From contig QFOV01000039.1 in the NCBI GenBank assembly GCA_003248565.1, forward strand, positions 1-17,840: 17,840 nt of DNA, in the 5' to 3' direction. The stretch comes from Stenotrophomonas sp. (GTDB lineage: Bacteria; Pseudomonadota; Gammaproteobacteria; Xanthomonadales; Xanthomonadaceae). The notes under the pieces were generated by a model, which made no database searches, was not told the DNA's origin, and was given only the letters and a program-made list of their open reading frames with translations. A program made the position numbers and the translations under genes. Below, one piece after another: positions 7,470 to 17,319 of this stretch (positions within the stretch are counted from its first letter, which is position 1; every line of letters begins with the position of its first letter).

Positions 7470-8816
7470 TTACTTGCGACGTGCCAGCAGGCGGTAGCTG
7501 CCGGTGGCGTTCGGATCGAAGCTGTGCGCGAACACGATGTAGCGGCCGGCTTCCAGGTCGATCTCAAGGTTCGGATCGAGGCTGGATTCGCTGTCGTCCT
7601 GCTGGGCGACTTCTTCGCCGTTGCGCATCAGCGTGATCATGCCATCCAGGCTGGACGAGCCCGCGGTCATGCTGATCACGTACTTGCCCTTGCGCGGGAT
7701 CTCCAGCGTGTACATGTCGCGGTTGCCAGCACGCAGCTGGCCCTGTACTTCGCGACCGATCTTCAGCTCGGGGCGAATCGGGCCATCGGGCGCAGCCGCA
7801 GTGGAGGTAGCCAGCTGGAATACGCCGCCACGGCTGTTCACCGAACGCACCGAGACGTTGTACTCGCCGGCATCCAGCACCTGGCTGATGCGCGAATTGA
7901 CTCCGCCGCCGCCATCGTCATCACTCAGGGTGATGTCGCCGCCCTGGATGGTCAGCATGGTGTCCAGCTCCTTGCCACTGGCATCGAGCTGCACACGACG
8001 CCGTTCCGGCAGGTTCAGCACGAAGCTGCGGGTGTCGTCGGCACCAATGAAGCCGCTGACGGTGCCTTCGAGCGGCAGGTTGGTGCCGTCGTTGAATACC
8101 AGGCCTTCGGGGAAATCCGACTGCTCGACGCCCAGGTAGAACGCACCGGAAGCTTCGCCCAGGCCGCCTGCGGTCAGCGTGTAGCGGCCCGGTTGCAGGG
8201 GAGCGACCAGGCGCGAGTTGAGGTTGCTGCCACCGTCATCGTCTTCCAGGTTGAGGCCGTTGCCGCTCAGTTCGAGACGGGCATCGAACTCGCTGGATTC
8301 GAGGTTGATGGTGTACAGGCCGGGCTTGTCGACCTGCAGGACGAAGGTCTTGTCGCCGTTGCTCAGCCAATCGGTGACCCGGCGGCCAGCGGTCAGCGGC
8401 TTGCCGTCATAGGCGACGATGGGTTCGGCCGACAGCTGGAACGGGCCGAAGGCGCGGGCATCGGCGCCGCTGACGGCGACCAGGTACTGGCCGGCCTTGT
8501 CGGCGCGCATGCTCAGCGTGGCATTGCCTTCATCACTGCCATCGGTGCGGGATACCAGTACGTCGCGGTTGAACACGGCCAGCGAGCCTTTGAGCGCGCC
8601 GTTGAGCTTCAGCGATACCGCCTGGCCGGCGCCCATCTGCAGCGAGAACAGCTGGCTGCGGGTGCCGTCGCTGTAATTGATCTGGCTGGAAGAGGTGATT
8701 TCGCCGGATACATCGCCGTCAACGGCGAGTGGGCGGGCCGGGCCGGCGGCATGCGCGGGGGCGTGCACGGCGGCGGCAATGGCAAGGGACAGCAGTCCGG
8801 CTGCAAGTCGCTTCAC
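7470..8816 (-). CDS. Exported protein with four PPC-like repeats
   Basis: This is a 448-residue protein starting at GTG (8816), five bases after AAGGAG (8822-8827); the longer in-frame ATG at 8858 lies inside the upstream terminator hairpin and is unlikely. A signal peptide (MKRLAAGLLSLAIAAAVHAPAHA, about residues 1-23) sends it out of the cytoplasm. The mature part reads as four beta-sandwich units of roughly 90-110 residues: about 33-130, 145-232, 250-338 and 355-446. Units 2 and 3 carry LEDDDGGSNLNSRL (190-203) and LSDDDGGGGVNSRI (297-310), the acidic/Gly/Asn-Ser-Arg signature of bacterial pre-peptidase C-terminal (PPC) domains; unit 4 keeps only QDDSE. PPC units normally flank secreted proteases, but no catalytic domain is present here. 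It is paralogous to the next minus-strand gene and separated from it by a terminator. Role unknown; surface binding or adhesion is a guess. Confidence 0.82.
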   Translation of the reverse strand: MKRLAAGLLSLAIAAAVHAPAHAAGPARPLAVDGDVSGEITSSSQINYSDGTRSQLFSLQMGAGQAVSLKLNGALKGSLAVFNRDVLVSRTDGSDEGNATLSMRADKAGQYLVAVSGADARAFGPFQLSAEPIVAYDGKPLTAGRRVTDWLSNGDKTFVLQVDKPGLYTINLESSEFDARLELSGNGLNLEDDDGGSNLNSRLVAPLQPGRYTLTAGGLGEASGAFYLGVEQSDFPEGLVFNDGTNLPLEGTVSGFIGADDTRSFVLNLPERRRVQLDASGKELDTMLTIQGGDITLSDDDGGGGVNSRISQVLDAGEYNVSVRSVNSRGGVFQLATSTAAAPDGPIRPELKIGREVQGQLRAGNRDMYTLEIPRKGKYVISMTAGSSSLDGMITLMRNGEEVAQQDDSESSLDPNLEIDLEAGRYIVFAHSFDPNATGSYRLLARRK

Positions 8817-8845
8817 TTTAACTCCTTGATATTGGAAGCAGGGGT

Positions 8846-8885
8846 AAAAAGCAGCCACGCTGCCTGCGGGGGCAGGCAGCGTGGC
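8846..8885 (-). terminator. Rho-independent terminator of the 8926-10098 gene
   Basis: A perfect 14-bp GC-rich stem (8854-8867 with 8872-8885, loop GGGG) is followed, after a short CTG step, by TTTTT on the minus strand (8846-8850 on plus). It lies between the two PPC paralogues, 40 bases after the first stop codon and 19 bases before the ribosome site of the next gene, so it could act as a full or partial stop. Confidence 0.8.
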
Positions 8886-8925
8886 GTTGGCCCACTACGC
8901 CAGTTGGCGGAATGGGCGGTGTGGC

Positions 8926-10098
8926 TTAGTTGATTACCGCGGCGGCCGCATCAGCAGCGGCGCTGGCAGCCTCTTCGGCAGCATCCTTGCGGTTGCTGTT
9001 CGGTGCGGCGACATCACCACCGAGGTCGGTGGTTTCCAGCTCGAACACGCCCTGCTGGCTGCCCAGGCTGGTGACCGCAACGATGTAACGGCCGGCGCGC
9101 AGGTTCAGGGTCAGCTGGGCGTTGGTGCCGTTGCCGCCGTCGTCGTTCTCTTCGTCGACGCCCGGGCCGGTGATGTGCAGCACCGAATCGAATCCATCGG
9201 CGATCGCGTCGAACTGGATGTGCTTGGGGGCGTCCAGATTCAGCACGAAGGTGCGGCGGCCACGCGAATCCATCATCGATTGAGCGGTCTGGCCCACGGT
9301 CAGCGCAGTGCCGTCACGGGTAACCAGGCCATTCTCGGTCGGGGTCAGCTTGACGTTGAGCTTGAACGAGCCGGTGTTGCCGTTCACCGAGGAGGCGGCG
9401 ACGGTGTACTCGCCCGGCTCCAGGTAGGTGCGGATGCGGGCGTTGAGGTTGCCGCCGTTGTCATCGTCTTCCAGCTCGACGTTGCGGCCGTTCAGGCGCA
9501 GGTAGGAGTCGAATGCGCTGGACTCCAGGGTGATGGCATACAGCCCGGCCTTGTCGACCTTGAGCTTGTATTCCTGCTTGTCACCCATCAGCCAGTCGGT
9601 GATCTCGCTTTCGGCGCCCAGCGGCTTGCCGTCATACGGCACGACCTTGGCGCTCTTGAGCTTGAACGGGCCAAACGCGTCGGCGCTGGCGCTGTTGACT
9701 GCGACCAGGTAAGTGCCGTCCTTGGGGGCGCGGAAGGCCAGGTTGACCGAGCTGGAGGAGTCGCCTTCGCTCGTGCCCGAGGAAGAGGCATTGGCGATCA
9801 TGTTCTGGCCGTCGAACACAGCCAGCTGGCCGCTGAGCGAGCCACCCAGTTCCAGAGAGACGGCTTCGCCGTTCTTCATGGTGATCTTGTAGCCCTGGTG
9901 ACGGCTGCCGTCGTTGTAGTTCAGGGTGCTGGACGAGGTGATTTCACCAGAGACCGTTTCCCCGACGGTCAGGTTCGAGGCCTTGTCGCCGCCGGTGGAG
10001 GCGATGCCGCCCAGCTTCTGGCAGGCGCCAAGGGCCAGGGTCAAGGTGATAGCTGCAAAGAGGCGAGCGTGTCTGGCGTTCAAGCTTAGGTCCTTCAT
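8926..10098 (-). CDS. Lipoprotein with PPC-like repeats
   Basis: This is a 390-residue protein. The ATG at 10098 opens a lipoprotein signal peptide with the lipobox L-G-A-C (Cys26), so the mature protein should be lipidated and membrane-anchored. The mature part repeats the plan of the neighbouring paralogue: an N-terminal unit (about 45-148) sharing the phrase GEITSSS-NY-DG, a second unit (160-248) with LEDDDNGGNLNARI (209-222), and a third (262-355) with EENDDGGNGTNAQL. The end is an unusual Ala/Glu-rich tail (AAEEAASAAADAAAAVIN, 373-390). AAGGAG lies 12 bases upstream of the ATG, rather far. No enzyme domain is seen. Because it is lipidated while the paralogue is freely exported, the pair could form a membrane/soluble partner set (inference). 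It is transcribed away from prfB. Confidence 0.8.
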   Translation of the reverse strand: MKDLSLNARHARLFAAITLTLALGACQKLGGIASTGGDKASNLTVGETVSGEITSSSTLNYNDGSRHQGYKITMKNGEAVSLELGGSLSGQLAVFDGQNMIANASSSGTSEGDSSSSVNLAFRAPKDGTYLVAVNSASADAFGPFKLKSAKVVPYDGKPLGAESEITDWLMGDKQEYKLKVDKAGLYAITLESSAFDSYLRLNGRNVELEDDDNGGNLNARIRTYLEPGEYTVAASSVNGNTGSFKLNVKLTPTENGLVTRDGTALTVGQTAQSMMDSRGRRTFVLNLDAPKHIQFDAIADGFDSVLHITGPGVDEENDDGGNGTNAQLTLNLRAGRYIVAVTSLGSQQGVFELETTDLGGDVAAPNSNRKDAAEEAASAAADAAAAVIN

Positions 10099-10142
10099 GG
10101 TCAGAAATGTCTCCTTTTCCCGTCTTCGCGGGTCAGGGGGCG

Positions 10143-10170
10143 ATTCTAACGTTAAGTTGTGTCTATTCAG
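10143..10170 (-). promoter_or_regulatory. Possible promoter of the PPC lipoprotein gene
   Basis: On the minus strand CTGAAT (10165-10170) and TAGAAT (10143-10148) are spaced 16 bases apart, giving a leader of about 35-40 bases to the ATG at 10098. The -10 matches 5 of 6 positions; the -35 only 3 of 6. Confidence 0.3.
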
Positions 10171-10217
10171 CGAGAACGTCTTCACGCCCCAAAGCCCCAA
10201 TTCAGGAGGCGGCTGGA

Positions 10218-10226
10218 TGCTAGAAT
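10218..10226 (+). promoter_or_regulatory. Possible extended -10 promoter of prfB
   Basis: TGC-TAGAAT forms an extended -10 (TGn plus 5 of 6), with a poor -35, and would give a leader of about 24 bases before the prfB ATG at 10257. An overlapping TTGACA (10226-10231) has no fitting -10 at 17 bases. No Shine-Dalgarno precedes the ATG. Confidence 0.35.
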
Positions 10227-10256
10227 TGACAGCTTGTCTGCCTCACTAGACCGACC

Positions 10257-11382
<1,126 letters not shown>

Positions 11383-11385
11383 TCC

Positions 11386-11410
11386 GGAATGGCCCTGCGC
11401 GGGCCATTCC
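11386..11410 (+). terminator. Hairpin between prfB and lysS, weak terminator or attenuator
   Basis: A 10-bp stem (GGAATGGCCC, 11386-11395, with 11401-11410) lies four bases after the prfB stop. It is followed by CTTGTTGT rather than a clean T-run, so it probably only reduces read-through into lysS or stabilises the 3' end. Confidence 0.4.
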
Positions 11411-11482
11411 CTTGTTGTACGGTGCGGTTTCACCAGGCGGTGGCCGCACCTTGGTTATCTCCCCCAAATAGAAATCAAAGCC

Positions 11483-13003
11483 ATGACCGAACAGACCCCT
11501 GAAACGCAGCAGCTCCCCGTCGACGAGAACAGCCTCATCGCCGAGCGCCGCGCGAAACTCACGGCGCTGCGCGGGCAGGGCATCGCCTACCCGAACGACT
11601 TCCGCCGCGAAGACTTCGCCGGCACGTTGCAGGCCGAGTACGCCGATGCCGAGGCCTGGACCAGCGAAGCGCTGGAAGCCACTGGCCGCACGGTGAAGAT
11701 GGCTGGCCGCTTGATGGCCAAGCGCATCATGGGCAAGGCCAGCTTCGCCCAGATCCAGGACGAGAGCGGCCGCATCCAGCTGTTCCTGCAGGCCACCGCG
11801 CTGGGCGACATCTACGCTGCGTTCAAGGGCTGGGACGTGGGTGACATCATCGCCGTCGAAGGCGGCCTGACCCGTACCAAGACCGGCGAGCTGTCGGTCA
11901 AGGCGACCAGCATCCGCCTGCTGACCAAGTCGCTGCGCCCGCTGCCGGACAAGTGGCATGGCCTTGCCGACGTCGAGCAGCGCTATCGCCAGCGCTACGT
12001 CGACCTGATCGTCACCCCGGAATCGCGCGACGTCTTCATCAAGCGCTCCAAGATCATCCGCGCGATGCGCGCATGGCTGGACAACCGCGACTTCCTCGAA
12101 GTCGAGACGCCGATGATGCATTACATCCCCGGTGGCGCCACGGCCAAGCCGTTCACCACCCACCACAATGCGCTGGACCTGGACCTCTATCTGCGCGTTG
12201 CGCCGGAGCTGTACCTGAAGCGTCTGGTGGTTGGTGGCCTTGAGCGCGTCTACGAAATCAACCGCAACTTCCGCAACGAAGGCGTCAGCACCCGCCACAA
12301 CCCGGAATTCACCATGATGGAGCTGTACGAGGCCTACGCCACGTACAACGAAGTGATGGACCTGACCGAAGGCGTGATCCGTGACGTCGCACAGAGCGTG
12401 CTCGGTACCACCGTCGTCGAATGGGATGGCGCACAGATCGACCTGGCCCCGGCGTTCCGCCGCTGGCGCATGGACGAAGCCGTGCGTCACCACAACCCGG
12501 AGATCTCGGCCGCCGACTGCACTGATCGTGATGCGCTGCTGCGTCATTGCGAACGCCTGAAGATCCGCGTCAAGCCGAGCTACGGCTGGGGCAAGCTGCT
12601 GCTGGAGATCTTCGAAGCCACGGTCGAGCACACCTTGATCCAGCCGACCTTCATCACTGACCACCCGGTCGAGGTCTCGCCGCTGGCCCGCGCCAGCGAC
12701 AACGACGCTGGTTACACCGACCGCTTCGAACTGTTCGTCAACGGCAAGGAGCTGGCCAATGGCTTCTCCGAGTTGAACGATCCGGAAGACCAGGCTGCAC
12801 GTTTCCAGGCGCAGGTCGAAGCCAAGGACGGTGGTGACGACGAAGCCATGCATTACGACGCCGACTACATCCGTGCGCTGGAATACGGCATGGCACCGAC
12901 CGGCGGCCTGGGTATCGGCATCGATCGACTGGTGATGATGCTGACCGGCCGTGCCTCGATCCGCGACGTGCTGCTGTTCCCGTACATGCGCCCGGAAGCC
13001 TGA
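11483..13003 (+). CDS. lysS: Lysyl-tRNA synthetase, class II
   Basis: This 506-residue enzyme charges tRNA-Lys with lysine using ATP, in the cytoplasm, as a homodimer. The N-terminal OB-fold anticodon-binding domain spans about 65-150 (KMAGRLMAKRIMGKASF...). The catalytic core carries motif 1 around 185-212 (IRAMRAWLDNRDFLEVETPM), motif 2 at 262-285 (FRNEGVSTRHNPEFTMMELY) and motif 3 at 475-492 (GLGIGIDRLVMMLTG), with the usual ending RDVLLFPYMRPE. Length matches E. coli LysS (about 505). The ATG at 11483 gives the expected N-terminus; the frame is open upstream but overlaps prfB and is not used. No clear Shine-Dalgarno precedes it (CAAAG only), so expression may depend partly on read-through from prfB. 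Transcription ends at the strong terminator 32 bases downstream. Confidence 0.98.
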   Translation: MTEQTPETQQLPVDENSLIAERRAKLTALRGQGIAYPNDFRREDFAGTLQAEYADAEAWTSEALEATGRTVKMAGRLMAKRIMGKASFAQIQDESGRIQLFLQATALGDIYAAFKGWDVGDIIAVEGGLTRTKTGELSVKATSIRLLTKSLRPLPDKWHGLADVEQRYRQRYVDLIVTPESRDVFIKRSKIIRAMRAWLDNRDFLEVETPMMHYIPGGATAKPFTTHHNALDLDLYLRVAPELYLKRLVVGGLERVYEINRNFRNEGVSTRHNPEFTMMELYEAYATYNEVMDLTEGVIRDVAQSVLGTTVVEWDGAQIDLAPAFRRWRMDEAVRHHNPEISAADCTDRDALLRHCERLKIRVKPSYGWGKLLLEIFEATVEHTLIQPTFITDHPVEVSPLARASDNDAGYTDRFELFVNGKELANGFSELNDPEDQAARFQAQVEAKDGGDDEAMHYDADYIRALEYGMAPTGGLGIGIDRLVMMLTGRASIRDVLLFPYMRPEA

Positions 13004-13034
13004 TCCAGGGCGACCCGGCTGCAGCCGCAAGAAC

Positions 13035-13070
13035 AAAGGCCTTCCCCTGACTGGGAAGGCCTTTTTTTTT
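13035..13070 (+). terminator. Rho-independent terminator of lysS
   Basis: A perfect 12-bp stem (13035-13046 with 13053-13064, six-base loop) runs into nine consecutive T (13062-13070). It starts 32 bases after the lysS stop and is the strongest terminator in the window. Confidence 0.93.
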
Positions 13071-13075
13071 GCAAT

Positions 13076-13098
13076 GTAGTGCCGAGCCATGCTCGGCA
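13076..13098 (+). repeat. SMAG/REP-type stem-loop, copy 1
   Basis: GTAG followed by the 8-bp stem TGCCGAGC/GCTCGGCA around a CAT loop. Stem-loops headed by GTAG are the defining feature of SMAG repeats, REP-like elements of Stenotrophomonas that are thought to be moved by RAYT transposases acting in trans. An identical copy lies at 13204. Confidence 0.85.
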
Positions 13099-13133
13099 GA
13101 GGCTTTACCAGCGAAAAGCTGCCCTCACCCCAA

Positions 13134-13159
13134 CCCCTCTCCCGTGAACGGGAGAGGGG
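13134..13159. repeat. Palindromic intergenic repeat
   Basis: A 12-bp stem, CCCCTCTCCCGT with ACGGGAGAGGGG, around a two-base loop, flanked on the left by CCCTCACCCCAA. This C-rich palindrome type occurs in many proteobacterial intergenic regions; a diverged copy in the opposite orientation is at 17742. It lies between the two SMAG copies. Confidence 0.7.
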
Positions 13160-13203
13160 CTAAGCCGCGGCCAATCGGCCTCCTGCGCGCGTGAGACGGG
13201 TTT

Positions 13204-13226
13204 GTAGTGCCGAGCCATGCTCGGCA
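13204..13226 (+). repeat. SMAG/REP-type stem-loop, copy 2
   Basis: Identical over all 23 bases to the element at 13076 and in the same orientation, with 105 bases between the two. It lies 21 bases beyond the yeiH stop and may serve as that gene's 3' stabiliser or terminator, since no other hairpin follows the minus-strand gene. Confidence 0.85.
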
Positions 13227-13246
13227 GGGGCCTTCCCGATAACCCT

Positions 13247-14305
13247 TCAGCCCAGCACAGCCCGTACCCCCAGATTGATCAGCATGCCGCCAGCCAGCAA
13301 CCAGACAAACAGCAGCAAAGCCAACAGCATCGGCTTGGCACCGGCCTGGCGCAGTGCCGAAGCATGCGTGGTCAGGCCCAGCGCAGCCATCGCCATCGCC
13401 AGCAGCACGGTGTCCAGGTCAACCAGCACCTTGACCAACTCAGCCGGCAGCAACTGCAGCGAGTTGAAACCAACCATCGCGATGAAACCAAACGCGAACC
13501 ACGGAATGGTGATCTTCGAACGCTCGCCATTGGCGTTGTTCTGGCCGCGGGCCAGCAAGGCAGACAGGCCAACCAGGAACGGCGCCAACATCATCACCCG
13601 CACCATCTTGGTGATGACGGCAGCATCGGCGGCGGGCTCACTGACCGCACGGCCGGCAGCCACCACTTGCGCAACTTCATGCACGGTAGAGCCGGTAAAC
13701 ACGCCGAACGCGGTTTCATCCAGCGGCATCCAGCCCGCCGACACGCCCCACTGGTACAGCAGCGGGTACAGGAACATCGCGATCGTGCCGAACACCACCA
13801 CCGTGGCCACGGCGACGGCAACCTGTTCGGCGCGGCCCTTGATCACCGGTTCTGCCGCCATCACCGCGGCGGCGCCACAGATCGAACTGCCGGCGCCGAT
13901 CAGCAGGGCCGAGTTGCGGTCCATGCCCAACAGCTTGGTGCCCAGCCACCAGGCCAGGCCGAAGGTCGAGCACAACACCAGCGCATCGATTGCCACGCCA
14001 GCAATGCCAACCTGGCCGATGTCCTGCAGGGTCAGGCGCAGGCCATAGAGAATGATGCCGGCGCGCAGCAGAGTGGCCTTGGAGAAACCAACGCCAGCGT
14101 CGGCGCGCGTTGCCAGGCTGCGATAAACCGTGTTGCCCAGCACAATACCGATGACGATGGCCAGGGTCAGCGCGCTGATGCCGTGGTTCTGCATCCACGG
14201 CAAGGTGCCCAGCCAGATCGACAGGCCGGCGACAGCGGCCGTCAGCAGCAGGCCGGGGAGGCGGGAGAGGGGCATCGAGGTCAGCCCTTGGGTCGAGGTG
14301 TTCAT
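13247..14305 (-). CDS. yeiH: YeiH-family putative sulfate/sulfite exporter
   Basis: This is a 352-residue inner-membrane protein of the UPF0324/YeiH family, annotated as putative sulfate exporters. About nine or ten hydrophobic helices are visible from residue 17 to the end. Family marks include LRAGIILYGLRLTLQDI (80-96), the glycine-rich GAGSSICGAAAVMAAEPVIK (137-156) and FTGSTVHEVAQVVAAG (203-218). Length is typical. The ATG at 14305 lacks a clear Shine-Dalgarno; the ATG at codon 11 has AGGG about nine bases upstream and could be the true start. It is divergent from a YeiE-like LysR gene with a 97-bp shared control region, the same partnership as in E. coli, where YeiE activates yeiH. Substrate is inferred from the family, not proven. 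Confidence 0.9.
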   Translation of the reverse strand: MNTSTQGLTSMPLSRLPGLLLTAAVAGLSIWLGTLPWMQNHGISALTLAIVIGIVLGNTVYRSLATRADAGVGFSKATLLRAGIILYGLRLTLQDIGQVGIAGVAIDALVLCSTFGLAWWLGTKLLGMDRNSALLIGAGSSICGAAAVMAAEPVIKGRAEQVAVAVATVVVFGTIAMFLYPLLYQWGVSAGWMPLDETAFGVFTGSTVHEVAQVVAAGRAVSEPAADAAVITKMVRVMMLAPFLVGLSALLARGQNNANGERSKITIPWFAFGFIAMVGFNSLQLLPAELVKVLVDLDTVLLAMAMAALGLTTHASALRQAGAKPMLLALLLFVWLLAGGMLINLGVRAVLG

Positions 14306-14402
14306 AACGTAGGGTTATTAGAAGATGGCCCATGCTGCACCTACGGTTATTACCTGTAAAACGGATAATATTGGTTGAATCAACCGATTTTCGAGATAGG
14401 TT
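14306..14402. promoter_or_regulatory. Shared yeiH/yeiE-like control region with LysR-type sites
   Basis: This 97-bp divergent region is clearly AT-richer than its neighbours. It contains a perfect inverted repeat GGTTG-AAT-CAACC (14373-14385) that satisfies the LysR T-N11-A rule (T14372 to A14383 region), 18 bases before the regulator ATG, as expected for an autoregulatory site. It also contains two direct GGTTATTA copies (14313-14320 and 14345-14352) exactly 32 bases apart, about three helical turns. Operator function is inferred. Confidence 0.5.
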
Positions 14403-15308
14403 ATGCATCTATCCCTGCGCCAGCTGCAGATCTTCTCCGGCATTGCCGAGGCCGGCACCACGACGGCAGCAGGCGAGTTGCTGGGCTTGTCGCAATCGGC
14501 GGTCAGTGCTGCGCTGGTCGAACTGGAGAACCTGCTCGGGTTGGCCTTGTTTGACCGGATTGGGCGCAGATTGGTACTGAACGGCCATGGCCGGGCATTG
14601 CTGCCACAGGCGCGGGCCCTGCTCGCGGGGATGACCGATATCGAGCGGCGGTTCCGGGCCGACAGCCAGACCGGCGCCGCCGTGCGTTGGCAGGTCGGCG
14701 CCAGCACCACCATCGGCAACTACCTGATGCCGGCACGTATCGCCGACCTGCAGGCCTCCAATCCGCACGCCCATGTGGAACTGGTGATCGGCAATACCCG
14801 CGAGGTCACCACCGCCGTGCAGCGGCTGGAAGTGGATGTCGGCCTGATCGAAGGGCCAAGCCACGAACCGGGTCTGGAAGTGGCGCACTGGCAGCAGGAC
14901 GAGCTGGTGGTGGTGTTTGGCGAACGACACCCGCTTGCCGCGCAGTTCAGGAACGGAGCCGACCTGACGGTGCTGCGGCAGGCGCGCTGGCTGCTGCGTG
15001 AACCGGGTTCAGGCACTCGTGAGGCCGCCGAGCAGGCCTTGTTGCCGCATCTGCATGGGTTTGCCGAGGTGCTACAGCTGGGTGGCACCGAGGCGATCAA
15101 GCAGGGGGCGGTGGCCGGGCTGGGCTTGGCCTGCCTGTCGCGGCATGCGGTGGCCGACCTGGTGACGCTGGGCAAGCTGCAGGTGCTGGCCACGCCCTTG
15201 CCGCCCTTGCAGCGTCAGTTGTGGGTGGTGCGCCATCCCGGCAAGCGGATTCCGTCCAGCCTGCGCCAATTGCTGGGCCTGCCGGCGGAGGTGTTTAGCG
15301 ACGATTGA
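14403..15308 (+). CDS. yeiE: LysR-family regulator, YeiE-like
   Basis: This is a 301-residue transcription factor. The N-terminus MHLSLRQLQIFSGIAEAGTT leads into a winged helix-turn-helix (about 3-60; recognition helix around SQSAVSAALVELEN), and residues about 92-295 form the periplasmic-binding-protein-like effector domain (WQVGASTTIGNYLMPARIAD..., then VGLIEGPSHEPGLEV). The start and HTH closely resemble E. coli YeiE, and its divergent neighbour is a YeiH transporter, which supports orthology. YeiE-type proteins activate yeiH; I recall reports that they respond to sulfite, but that is not visible here. The ATG at 14403 is preceded by GAGATAGG, a possible ribosome site. An inverted repeat just upstream suggests autoregulation. 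The stop is 35 bases before the next gene, which appears to have its own promoter. Confidence 0.9.
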   Translation: MHLSLRQLQIFSGIAEAGTTTAAGELLGLSQSAVSAALVELENLLGLALFDRIGRRLVLNGHGRALLPQARALLAGMTDIERRFRADSQTGAAVRWQVGASTTIGNYLMPARIADLQASNPHAHVELVIGNTREVTTAVQRLEVDVGLIEGPSHEPGLEVAHWQQDELVVVFGERHPLAAQFRNGADLTVLRQARWLLREPGSGTREAAEQALLPHLHGFAEVLQLGGTEAIKQGAVAGLGLACLSRHAVADLVTLGKLQVLATPLPPLQRQLWVVRHPGKRIPSSLRQLLGLPAEVFSDD

Positions 15309-15331
15309 GCGCGGTCGGCCGCCGGAGCCCG

Positions 15332-15337
15332 TACAAT
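15332..15337 (+). promoter_or_regulatory. Possible -10 element for a leaderless uup transcript
   Basis: TACAAT (5 of 6) ends six bases before the ATG at 15344, with no Shine-Dalgarno between, which is the same geometry as the box before the LytTR gene at 1891. No good -35 is visible at 16-18 bases. It suggests transcription starting at the ATG itself. Confidence 0.42.
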
Positions 15338-15343
15338 ACGCCC

Positions 15344-17233
<1,890 letters not shown>

Positions 17234-17263
17234 ACCGGTTCTGATGGGCCACGCCTTGCTTCA

Positions 17264-17290
17264 CCTGCCGTCCTCGCCGAGGGCGGCAGG
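17264..17290. other. Hairpin after uup
   Basis: An 11-bp stem with one G-T pair (CCTGCCGTCCT, 17264-17274, with 17280-17290) lies 30 bases after the uup stop. No T-run follows, so it is at most a 3' stabiliser or factor-dependent stop. Confidence 0.4.
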
Positions 17291-17319
17291 ATGGTGTCCA
17301 TGCATGCTGTGAGGTGATG

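Noticed and set aside
7332..8933. Long plus-strand open frame opposite the PPC-repeat gene
   Set aside because: It is the complement of a gene with a signal peptide, ribosome site, terminator and clear repeats; the plus-strand product is low-complexity Ala/Val/Gly/Gln-rich with no domain.
8881..10089. Long plus-strand open frame opposite the PPC lipoprotein gene
   Set aside because: Same reason: mirror of a lipoprotein gene; composition is typical of antisense frames in high-GC DNA.
10226..10231. Perfect TTGACA before prfB as a -35 element
   Set aside because: No acceptable -10 lies 15-19 bases downstream (the positions read GACCGA or similar); the overlapping extended -10 TAGAAT fits better.
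13076..13226. CRISPR-like direct repeats
   Set aside because: Only two copies, palindromic with a GTAG head, and 105 bases apart containing another palindrome; these fit SMAG/REP elements, and no cas genes are present.
15305..15310. TTGAGC as a -35 for uup
   Set aside because: Spacing to TACAAT is 21 bases, too long for sigma70, and the hexamer overlaps the LysR stop codon by chance.
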